A stretch of DNA of 64,000 bases from Nocardia panacis. Its GTDB lineage: Bacteria > Actinomycetota > Actinomycetes > Mycobacteriales > Mycobacteriaceae. Below, one piece after another: positions 7,283 through 13,887 of the stretch (the stretch's first letter is position 1; every line of letters begins with the position of its first letter). Made by a program: the position numbers and the translations under genes. The stretch lies in NCBI RefSeq assembly GCF_003598715.1, contig NZ_QZFU01000045.1, positions 124,001 to 188,000 of the forward strand. Reading direction: 5' to 3'. Under the pieces are notes generated by a model that saw nothing but the letters and a program-made list of their open reading frames with translations, was not told the DNA's origin and did no database searches.

Positions 7283-8875
7283 TCATCGTCTGCGCGGCAG
7301 CCGAATTCGTCGACGATCGCGCAGCGCCAAGCGGGCGGCGGTGCGGCCGCTCGCACCCGAGACGCCGCCACCGGGATGGGTGGAGGCCCCGGTCAGATAG
7401 AGGCCGGGGGCGCCGGGAACGCGCTGGTCGGCGAGTTCGGGGAGCGGCCGCCAGAAGAACATCTGGTCCAGCGACATCTCCACGTGCATGACATTGCCGC
7501 CGCGCAGGTCCATCTCGCGCTCGAGGTCGACCGGGGTCTGGATATGGCGGCGCAGTACGGTGTCGGCGAAGCCGGGCGCATGCGAATCCACCTCGGCGAC
7601 AATGCGATCCGCCTCACGTTCGGCGTGCTCGGGCCAGGCGCCCTCGGCGAGGCGGTAGGGGTGCCACTGCGACCACAGCGTCAACTGGTGTTCGCCCGCG
7701 GGCGCGATGCTCGGATCGAGGGCGCTGAAACTCATGGCCAGGACGACCGGTCGGGGCGGCAGGTCGCCCGCGAGGGCCGCGCCGTGCGCCAGGCGGAGTT
7801 GCCGTCGATCGGTGGCGAGAAGCTGGAGCCCTCGGGCGCTTTCGTCGATGGTCGCGCCCGGATAGTGGGGGAGTGCGGAGGTCGCGGCTCTGACGACCAT
7901 GCCGATGCCCGGTCCGACCCGGATCCGCCGCCGCCAGTCCGCCAGCAGGCCCGCGTCGAATCCGCCCGCCTGCAGCAGATCCAGCGTGGTCAGAATATGG
8001 GTGCCCGCGATCACGGTGCGCGCGAACAGATTTCGACCCGACGCGGTGCGCACCCGCCAGCCGTCGCGCTCGCGGCGCAGCGCGGTCACCGCATCGTCGG
8101 CGGTGACCGTGCCGCCGTCGGCGCGCAGCCGCGCCACCAGGGCGGCGCTCAGCGCGCCGCTGCCGCCGACCGCCCGTCCGGGCGGCAGCGTGTGCATGAG
8201 CGCCGCGAACCCCACCATCGACGCCGTACCCGGCTCGGACATGGGCGGCCCGGACTGCGCACCGAACCAGGCCAGCGCCGCCCGCAGCCGCTCGTCGCGA
8301 AACCAACTGTCCAGCAACGCATCCCCGGACTGGAGGAATTCCCGCGAGATGGCCGAGCCGTCGGTGCGCCCGCGCGACCCCTCGGCGCCGCGCGGGTCGA
8401 GACCCGAAATGGACCGCAGCAGCGGCCCCGCCGCGGCCCGACCCCCGAACGCCCGCATCACCCGCGCGCTGCGCGGCCCCCACACCTCGACGAACCGGCG
8501 ATAGGCATCGGCCTCCCGCGCACCGCAGGCCGCCTCGATCGAGGCGCAGGTCCGTGCCGGGTCCCGATGGAAGACCAGCGGCGCCGACCCGTCGACACCG
8601 GGCGCGAAAGCCCAAGGGTCGCAATCGATGTACCGCAGCCCGAATTGCTCGAGCGCCAACTCCTCGATGATCCCGGTGTGCCGGATCATGATGTGCGCCG
8701 AGGACCCGCGATCGACCCTGTGTCCGGGAAAGCGCTCGACGGTTGAGACGGCGCCGCCGAGCACGGTATCGCGCTCGAGCACCTCCACCTGCTCGCCCGC
8801 CCGCGCCAGATAGCAGGCGGCGACCAGCGCGTTGTGTCCGGAGCCGACCACTAGGACAGGCCCTGGCGCGGTCAC
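7283..8875 (-). CDS. NAD(P)/FAD-dependent oxidoreductase (phytoene-desaturase-like)
   Basis: A 530-residue flavoprotein of the CrtI/amine-oxidase-like superfamily. The dinucleotide-binding motif is VVGSGHNALVAACYLARAG at residues ~8-26, with the ERDTVLGGAVST segment after it as in carotenoid desaturases and retinol saturases. The C-terminal FAD-binding part ends with LYLTGASTHPGGGVSGASGR, the standard family closing motif. Its ATG overlaps the stop of the upstream GNAT gene (ATGA), so the pair is co-translated. No carotenoid synthase is nearby, so a carotenoid substrate is not supported; a lipid or polyprenoid substrate is possible but speculative. Confidence 0.9.
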   Translation of the reverse strand: MTAPGPVLVVGSGHNALVAACYLARAGEQVEVLERDTVLGGAVSTVERFPGHRVDRGSSAHIMIRHTGIIEELALEQFGLRYIDCDPWAFAPGVDGSAPLVFHRDPARTCASIEAACGAREADAYRRFVEVWGPRSARVMRAFGGRAAAGPLLRSISGLDPRGAEGSRGRTDGSAISREFLQSGDALLDSWFRDERLRAALAWFGAQSGPPMSEPGTASMVGFAALMHTLPPGRAVGGSGALSAALVARLRADGGTVTADDAVTALRRERDGWRVRTASGRNLFARTVIAGTHILTTLDLLQAGGFDAGLLADWRRRIRVGPGIGMVVRAATSALPHYPGATIDESARGLQLLATDRRQLRLAHGAALAGDLPPRPVVLAMSFSALDPSIAPAGEHQLTLWSQWHPYRLAEGAWPEHAEREADRIVAEVDSHAPGFADTVLRRHIQTPVDLEREMDLRGGNVMHVEMSLDQMFFWRPLPELADQRVPGAPGLYLTGASTHPGGGVSGASGRTAARLALRDRRRIRLPRRR

Positions 8876-9504
8876 GGCGCGGGCACCGGTTCCGACATCG
8901 GCAGGCGCCGCCCGAGGATGGCGAAGGGCCGGTTGTCGCCCGCGAAGACGAAATTCCGCACCACGTCACCGAATCCGGCTCGCCGATACAGCCGCCAGGC
9001 CCGGTTGTCCTCCTCGGCCACCTCGGGGGTGGACAGCAGCACCGCGCTCTCACGCCGCTCGCGCAGCAGCCTGCCCAGCAGGACCCCGCCGATGCCGCGC
9101 CCCTGCGCGGCCGGGTGCACGTGGAGTTCGGTCAGTTCGAAATAGTCCGAAAGCAGTTCGCGCGCGGCGTTTTCCGGCCAACCGGAGCGGCGCATCCCGC
9201 TCTGGACCTGCTGATGCCACCACTGGTGCGGCGCACCGCGATAGCCGTAGGCGATGGCGAGGATCGGCGCGCGGCGCAGATCGATCTGTCCGGACTCGTC
9301 GGGGAGCACGGCGGCGACGGCCTGCCACCCTGGCCGGGTGGTGTGCTCGGTCCACATGGGGGCGCGGTGCTTCTCGGTGCCATGCGGATAGTCCATGGCG
9401 GCGACATAGACCGCGAGCGCGTCGTGCAGTCGGGAGCGCAGCGCCGCCACGGACAGGTCGACGACGACGGGGGCTGGGGCGTGATTCGGCTTGACGGCTG
9501 TCAT
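8872..9504 (-). CDS. GNAT family N-acetyltransferase (Rv2170-like)
   Basis: The 210-residue product shows a C-terminal GNAT domain with the acetyl-CoA loop VHPAAQGRGIGGVLLGRLL at roughly residues 125-143, followed by RAWRLYRRAGFGDV. The N-terminal half (YVAAMDYPHGTEKHRAPMW, GYRGAPHQWW) is characteristic of the mycobacterial Rv2170 group, one member of which has been described as acetylating isoniazid. ATG at 9504 is used; the frame runs to 9591, but the extra residues lie in the divergent promoter region. It is coupled to the flavoprotein gene. The natural substrate is unknown. Confidence 0.87.
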   Translation of the reverse strand: MTAVKPNHAPAPVVVDLSVAALRSRLHDALAVYVAAMDYPHGTEKHRAPMWTEHTTRPGWQAVAAVLPDESGQIDLRRAPILAIAYGYRGAPHQWWHQQVQSGMRRSGWPENAARELLSDYFELTELHVHPAAQGRGIGGVLLGRLLRERRESAVLLSTPEVAEEDNRAWRLYRRAGFGDVVRNFVFAGDNRPFAILGRRLPMSEPVPAP

Positions 9505-9689
9505 ATCTCTCGTCGGGCCACGCCGGTTCGGAAGTCGGGTCGAGCCTGCGTGGAAGAAGTTGTCGGTGGGTGTCTCTATATTCAAGCTCAATTCAAACGT
9601 TCGAATACCTGTTCGGTCCGCGCGGTGCGATCCTCTCGGGTACGGCGCGCATCAGGGGCCGAGGGTGGCCGATGGTGGAGGGACGACTG

Positions 9690-10130
9690 ATGTCTGGTCG
9701 CAACAATCATCCCGGACAGTCCGGACGCGCCGGTGCCCTGCTGCGGCGGGCGGACGGTCTGCTCATGCAGGCGGCGGGCGAGGCGGACCCGCGCGAGCGT
9801 TTCCGCACCGGGTATTTGGCCGCGCTGCGCGGTGCGGGCGCCGTGCTCGCCCATACGGGTGCGGATATGGCTCCTCGCGCGCGTTCGCGCAACGCCTGGG
9901 TGCTGATGCAGCGCGCCGCACCCGAATTCGTGATGTGGGCCGACTATTTCGCCGCCCGCTCGGAGTTGCGCGCCGCGCTCGAGGCCGGACTCGATCGCGA
10001 TGTCGATGATCACACCGCCGACGAGTTCGCCTCGCGGGTGGGCGCATTCCTGCACGACGTGGAAGATGTGCTGGCCACTGCCTCGCGTTTGCGGCCCGCG
10101 CCGGGGATCTCGGACGGCATGACCGCTTAG
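9690..10130 (+). CDS. SAV_6107-family HEPN domain protein
   Basis: A 146-residue, mostly helical protein. The segment LLRRADGLLMQAAGEADPRERFRTGYLAALR, seen as LLRRADGLLMQAAGE and ERFRTGYLAALRGAG, together with RNAWVLMQRAAPEFVMWADYF matches the small HEPN-type family found in Streptomyces and mycobacteria. ATG at 9690 has GGAGGG about eight bases upstream; ATG at 9672 (six residues longer) is the alternative. It is divergent from the GNAT gene. HEPN domains often bind nucleotides or RNA, but no RxxxxH ribonuclease motif was identified, so no activity is proposed. Confidence 0.78.
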   Translation: MSGRNNHPGQSGRAGALLRRADGLLMQAAGEADPRERFRTGYLAALRGAGAVLAHTGADMAPRARSRNAWVLMQRAAPEFVMWADYFAARSELRAALEAGLDRDVDDHTADEFASRVGAFLHDVEDVLATASRLRPAPGISDGMTA

Positions 10131-10256
10131 TTATGCCGGAGTAGGTGGTACGGCCCTGATCGAACTCGTATCATTGGTGGCAGATGGTCCGAAAAATCGG
10201 CCGTCTGTCGCCTACCCGGAGGCGACAGCCAACGTCCTAGTGCCGGGGGAGGTACC

Positions 10257-10691
10257 GTGCCACTCTCCGAGCACGAGCAGCGCATGCTCGAACAGATCGA
10301 GAGCGCTCTCTATGCTGAGGATCCGAAGTTCGCCTCGTCCGTCCGCGGCGGACGTCTTCGTTCCACCTCTAGTCGCCGCAGACTTCAGGCCGCGGCCATG
10401 TTCGTCTTCGGCCTGTTTCTACTCGTCGCAGGCATCGCGGCACCCGTGAAGCCCGGCGGCTTTCCGATCATCAGCTTGATCGGATTCATCGTCATGTTCG
10501 GTGCGGGCGTGCTGCTGCTGGTCGGCGGCGCGAAGGGTATGGCGCGCGGCGCGGGTCGCGGTGGCGATGCCCACAAGCAGCCCGGCGGTCCGAGCGGTGG
10601 TGGTTCCGGCGGGCCGGGCCGCCAGCGCAAGGCGGGCGGATTCTCCGAAAGAATGGAGGATCGCTTCCGCAGGCGGTTCGAGCAGGACTAG
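10257..10691 (+). CDS. DUF3040 membrane protein
   Basis: The 144-residue product begins MPLSEHEQRMLEQIESALYAEDPKFA (cited as LSEHEQRMLEQIE and ALYAEDPKFAS), the hallmark of DUF3040. Two transmembrane helices follow at about residues 43-62 and 68-90, then a Gly/Arg/Lys-rich cytoplasmic tail. The GTG start is preceded by GGGGGAGG. The M. tuberculosis counterpart (Rv2169c) sits in the same place, between the GNAT gene and mraZ. Function unknown; its constant location beside the division cluster suggests a cell-envelope role. A strong terminator follows at once. Confidence 0.88.
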   Translation: MPLSEHEQRMLEQIESALYAEDPKFASSVRGGRLRSTSSRRRLQAAAMFVFGLFLLVAGIAAPVKPGGFPIISLIGFIVMFGAGVLLLVGGAKGMARGAGRGGDAHKQPGGPSGGGSGGPGRQRKAGGFSERMEDRFRRRFEQD

Positions 10692-10717
10692 CCCGGCCGT
10701 AGCCGAGCGTTCTGGAC

Positions 10718-10763
10718 AGGCGGCGGCGTCGCATCGGATTCCGATGCGACGCCGCCGCCTTTT
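10718..10763 (+). terminator. Strong intrinsic terminator after the DUF3040 gene
   Basis: A perfect 20-bp inverted repeat (10718-10737 and 10741-10760) with a three-base loop ATT ends in TTTT. It insulates the division cluster from upstream transcription and starts 27 bases after the DUF3040 stop. Confidence 0.9.
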
Positions 10764-10810
10764 CGGGTATCCGCCGGTGATCTTCGGCATCGGATTTCCA
10801 CCTCCCCCCA

Positions 10811-10956
10811 CCTTCCGCCCGTGTTCCTCCCGCCCTCCGCCTGTGTTCCTCCCGCCCTCCGCCTGTGTTCCTCCCGCCCTCCGCCTGTGTTCCTCCCGCC
10901 CTCCGCCCGTGTTCCTCCCACCCTCCGCCCGTGTTCCTCCCACCCTCCGCCCGTGT
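10811..10956. repeat. 22-bp tandem repeat array in the gap upstream of mraZ
   Basis: Six full copies of a 22-base unit (starts at 10811, 10833, 10855, 10877, 10899, 10921) and a partial seventh from 10943, with core CTCCGCCTGTGTTCCTCC. The three middle copies are identical; the first and last ones carry one or two substitutions (CCTG to CCCG, and CCCG to CCCA). The minus strand is rich in runs of three or more G. Because 22 is not a multiple of three and the unit has no stop in several frames, it creates spurious open frames on both strands. It has VNTR-like organisation. Confidence 0.95.
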
Positions 10957-11167
10957 CGATCTTCACCTTCCCCCACACCCCACCTCACAGCCCCGCGAAA
11001 CCGGTCCGAACGGGTCGATGGCGGGATTTGCTGGGTGTTTCCGGGCGATCGTGTCGGCGGGCCGCGCGTGTCGGCAGAACACGCAAAAAGTTCTCCCACC
11101 CCGTGATAGCTGGGATGACCAGGGCAATTGCCACGGCGGGGAGCCAGATCACCGCTGGTTTCGATTG

Positions 11168-11197
11168 AAAGTGGGGGAAAGTGGGGTAATGTGGAGC
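11168..11197 (+). promoter_or_regulatory. MraZ boxes (autoregulatory operator)
   Basis: Three direct repeats at exact 10-base spacing: AAAGTGGGGG (11168), AAAGTGGGGT (11178), AATGTGGAGC (11188). This matches the MraZ operator form AAAGTGGNNN / TGGGN repeats described in several bacteria, and lies 55 bases upstream of the mraZ start where the operon promoter is expected. It implies that MraZ controls transcription of its own cluster. Confidence 0.85.
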
Positions 11198-11251
11198 GCG
11201 CACTACAGGAGAGACCGTTCAGCTGAGGTGATCCAGTAGGGAGGTATCGAG

Positions 11252-11683
11252 GTGTTTCTCGGTACCTACACACCGAAGTTGGACGACAAAGGGCGACTCA
11301 CGTTGCCCGCGAAATTTCGAGACGATCTGGCGGGAGGGTTGATGGTCACGAAGAGCCAGGACCACAGCCTTGCCGTGTACCCGAGGGAAGAGTTCACCGC
11401 GCTGGCGCGGCGTGCCGCCGCGGCGTCTCGCAGCAATCCGCAAGCACGCGCCTTCGTTCGGGCTCTCGCGGCCGGAACCGATGAACAGCGTCCGGATTCC
11501 CAGGGCCGGATCACGCTGTCGCCCGACCATCGCCGCTACGCCAATCTCACCAGGGATTGCGTGGTGATCGGCTCGGTCGACTTCCTCGAGATCTGGGATG
11601 AGCAGGCGTGGCAGTCCTACCTCGCCGAGCACGAGGAGGATTACGCGCAGGCCAGAGACGAGTCGCTTGGCGGAATTTTCTAA
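11252..11683 (+). CDS. mraZ: Transcriptional regulator MraZ
   Basis: A 143-residue MraZ, the usual length. It has two AbrB-like SpoVT/MraZ domains: FLGTYTPKLDDKGRLTLPAKFRDDL (cited as GTYTPKLDDKGRLTLPAKF, residues ~4-22) and RPDSQGRITLSPDHRRYANL (residues ~78-97), each with the DxxGR motif. MraZ forms a ring and binds repeated boxes upstream of its own gene; those boxes are present at 11168-11197. GTG at 11252 follows AGGGAGGT by six bases. It is the first gene of the dcw cluster and is separated from rsmH by 163 bases that hold an RNA hairpin. Confidence 0.97.
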   Translation: MFLGTYTPKLDDKGRLTLPAKFRDDLAGGLMVTKSQDHSLAVYPREEFTALARRAAAASRSNPQARAFVRALAAGTDEQRPDSQGRITLSPDHRRYANLTRDCVVIGSVDFLEIWDEQAWQSYLAEHEEDYAQARDESLGGIF

Positions 11684-11726
11684 CCCGAGCGCGGCGGGTG
11701 CCCCGCGGCCTCTGCCCGGACCGGAC

Positions 11727-11751
11727 CCTGACGTACTTCCCCGACGCCAGG
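11727..11751 (+). ncRNA. mraW-type cis-regulatory RNA hairpin
   Basis: In the leader between mraZ and rsmH, CCTG-A-CG pairs with CG-C-CAGG around an 11-base loop that contains CTTCCCC. The actinobacterial mraW RNA motif is described as a single hairpin with conserved CUUCCCC in its loop, located in the 5' UTR of mraW (rsmH) operons; sequence, strand and location all fit. Its ligand or partner is unknown. Outer boundaries are uncertain. Confidence 0.75.
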
Positions 11752-11846
11752 TGCCGACTTCGGTCAGAGACCACGTGGCACCCGCTGCCGCGAAATATCA
11801 AGTGTGACAAGACGACCGTAAGTGAGGCGGCATCCGGGAGGTCGAG

Positions 11847-12821
11847 GTGAACCGTGAAGAGCACGGCCCCCGTCATGTCCCGGTGCTGCTCGGGCGCGCC
11901 GATGCGCTGCTGGGTCCCGCGCTGGCCGAGCCGGGGGCCGTCTATCTGGATGCCACGCTGGGTCTCGGCGGGCACGCCGAGTATTTCTTGCGGACCTATC
12001 CGCGACTGCGCCTGATCGGGCTGGATCGCGATACCGAGGCGCTGCGCCTCTCGCGCGCCAGGCTGGCGCCCTACGCGGACCGAATCACGTTGGTGCACAC
12101 CCGATACGACGGTATCGCCGCCGCGCTGCGCCAGGCGGAGCTCGCGGTCACCGGATCGGTTTCCGGCATCCTGATGGATCTAGGGGTGTCGTCCATGCAG
12201 TTGGACGAGGCCGAGCGCGGGTTCGCCTATTCGGTGGACGCGCCGCTGGATATGCGGATGGATCCCTCGGTCGGTCTGACGGCAGCCGATGTGCTCAATA
12301 CCTATAGCCACGGCGATCTGGCGCGGGTGCTGAAAACCTACGGGGAGGAGCGATTCGCGGGCCGGATCGCTTCGGAGGTGCTGCGCCGTCGGGCCGTCAA
12401 ACCCTTCACCACCAGCGCCGAACTGGTGCAACTGCTCTACGACGCGATTCCGGCCGCGACCAGGCGTACCGGGGGGCATCCGGCCAAGCGCACTTTCCAG
12501 GCGCTGCGGGTGGAGGTCAACGGTGAGCTCGATTCGCTGCGGTCGGCGCTGCCCGCCGCGCTCGATGCGCTGCGGGTGGGCGGTCGGATCGTGATCATGT
12601 CGTATCAGTCGCTCGAGGATCGCGTGGTCAAACAGGAGTTGGCCCCGCGCACGGTCTCGCGCACCCCGGTGGGTCTACCGGTCGAATTGCCCGGCATGGG
12701 ACCGGAATTCCGGATGCTGACCCGAGGCGCGGAGAAGGCGACCGAAGCGGAGATCGAGGAGAACCCGAGGGCGGCCCCGGTGCGCATGCGGGCCGCCGAA
12801 CGCATCGAGGAGGGTCGATGA
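11847..12821 (+). CDS. rsmH: 16S rRNA (cytosine1402-N4)-methyltransferase
   Basis: The 324-residue RsmH (MraW) methylates N4 of C1402 in 16S rRNA using S-adenosylmethionine. Motifs: HVPVLLGRADALL near the N-terminus, the SAM-binding YLDATLGLGGHAEYFL at about residues 34-49, RLIGLDRDTEAL, LMDLGVSSMQLDEAERGFAYS, and the C-terminal HPAKRTFQALRVEVNGEL (as AKRTFQALRVEVN) and SYQSLEDRVVK. GTG at 11847 is preceded by GGGAGGTCGAG. It is the first enzyme gene of the operon downstream of the mraW hairpin. Confidence 0.97.
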   Translation: MNREEHGPRHVPVLLGRADALLGPALAEPGAVYLDATLGLGGHAEYFLRTYPRLRLIGLDRDTEALRLSRARLAPYADRITLVHTRYDGIAAALRQAELAVTGSVSGILMDLGVSSMQLDEAERGFAYSVDAPLDMRMDPSVGLTAADVLNTYSHGDLARVLKTYGEERFAGRIASEVLRRRAVKPFTTSAELVQLLYDAIPAATRRTGGHPAKRTFQALRVEVNGELDSLRSALPAALDALRVGGRIVIMSYQSLEDRVVKQELAPRTVSRTPVGLPVELPGMGPEFRMLTRGAEKATEAEIEENPRAAPVRMRAAERIEEGR

Positions 12822-12885
12822 GCGAGTGCGCCCGCCCCGGCCCTGTCGCAAGCGGGTGTTCCGCGCAGACACAGGAGGGGACGGT

Positions 12886-13887
12886 ATGAGCATTCGCACG
12901 CGAGTCGAGGCCGCGCCGGGTCGGGTCGCCCGCCGCGCCAAAGCTGCCGACAAGGTGAAAACCGGCGCGGCGCAACGGGCCTACGCGCGGCGCAAACTGC
13001 GCGCCGAACAGTCGGGGGACGGTCCGGCGCTGCGGACCCGCACCGGATCGCGCATGGCGACTCGCATCCCGTTCGTCGCGGCGATCCTGGCCCTGCTCGG
13101 CTGCGGTTTGGCGCTGACCCTGCTGCTCACCACCCGCGCCGCCGAGGACAGCTACCAACTCAGCGATGCCAGGGCGACCAACCGCAAACTGTCCGAGGAG
13201 CGGGCGGCTCTGCAGCGCGAGGTCGAGATGGCCGACTCCGCACCCGAACTGGCCGCCAAGGCAAGGGAACTCGGTATGATCCCGGCCAAGGATCCGGCCC
13301 GCCTGGTCATCGCCCCCGACGGCGCGATCACCGTGGTCGGCAAGCCGACCCCGGCCCAGGGCGCCCCGGTCCCGCCGTTGAATGTCTCGCCCACCGCCCC
13401 GGCCGCGCCGCAGACCGGCAACGCCCAGGCGCGCGGCGAACGCGTCGTCCCGGTTCCGAAACCGCCCACCCCGCAGCCGAATCCGGCCCAGCCGTCCAAT
13501 CCTGCCGCCAATTCGGTCGCGGTGCAGGCGGCCCAATCGGCTCCGGCGGTGCCCGGTCCGGCCGCGAACGCGGCACTGCCGCCGGTGAATCCGGCCCAGC
13601 CCCAGGCCAATTCGACTCAGGCGGCGGCGAATCAGCCGCAGCGTCCGGTGAATCCGGCCCATCCGCCCGTGAATTCGGCGGCCGCACCGCTGCCCGCGAA
13701 TGCGGCTCAGCCTGCTCCGGCTCCGCTGAATCCGGGTCTCGCCCCGGCCCAGGCGAATTCGCCATTGCTCGCCGCCAATCCGCCCGCAGGTCCCGCCGTG
13801 CCTGCCGATCCCGCCGCGGATTCGACCGCCCCGCAGGCGGCCGTGCCCGCGCCGAATCCGGCGCGGCCCGCTGGTGCGGCGCAGTGA
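12886..13887 (+). CDS. ftsL: FtsL-like divisome protein with long Pro/Ala/Asn-rich tail
   Basis: Position (between rsmH and ftsI) and topology identify an FtsL analogue like Rv2164c. The 333-residue product has a basic cytoplasmic N-terminus, one membrane helix at about residues 59-80 (FVAAILALLGCGLALTLLLT), then a short coiled coil (RATNRKLSEERAALQREVE) ending PELAAKARELGMIPAKDPA, the classic FtsL periplasmic block. After residue ~160 it continues for about 170 residues of low-complexity Pro/Ala/Asn/Gln with repeated NPAQP/NPA-type units, which is much longer than in typical FtsL. ATG at 12886 is preceded by AGGAGGGG; the frame opens at 12826. The stop overlaps ftsI (GTGA). It would link FtsQ and FtsI/FtsW at the septum. 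Confidence 0.88.
   Translation: MSIRTRVEAAPGRVARRAKAADKVKTGAAQRAYARRKLRAEQSGDGPALRTRTGSRMATRIPFVAAILALLGCGLALTLLLTTRAAEDSYQLSDARATNRKLSEERAALQREVEMADSAPELAAKARELGMIPAKDPARLVIAPDGAITVVGKPTPAQGAPVPPLNVSPTAPAAPQTGNAQARGERVVPVPKPPTPQPNPAQPSNPAANSVAVQAAQSAPAVPGPAANAALPPVNPAQPQANSTQAAANQPQRPVNPAHPPVNSAAAPLPANAAQPAPAPLNPGLAPAQANSPLLAANPPAGPAVPADPAADSTAPQAAVPAPNPARPAGAAQ

Noticed and set aside
10811..10956. CRISPR array
   Set aside because: The 22-base units are directly adjacent with no unique spacers and there are no cas genes.
10688..10978. Repetitive Gly/Arg/Glu minus-strand frames in the tandem-repeat region
   Set aside because: They exist only because the 22-bp repeat lacks stops in several frames; no start signal or conservation is visible.
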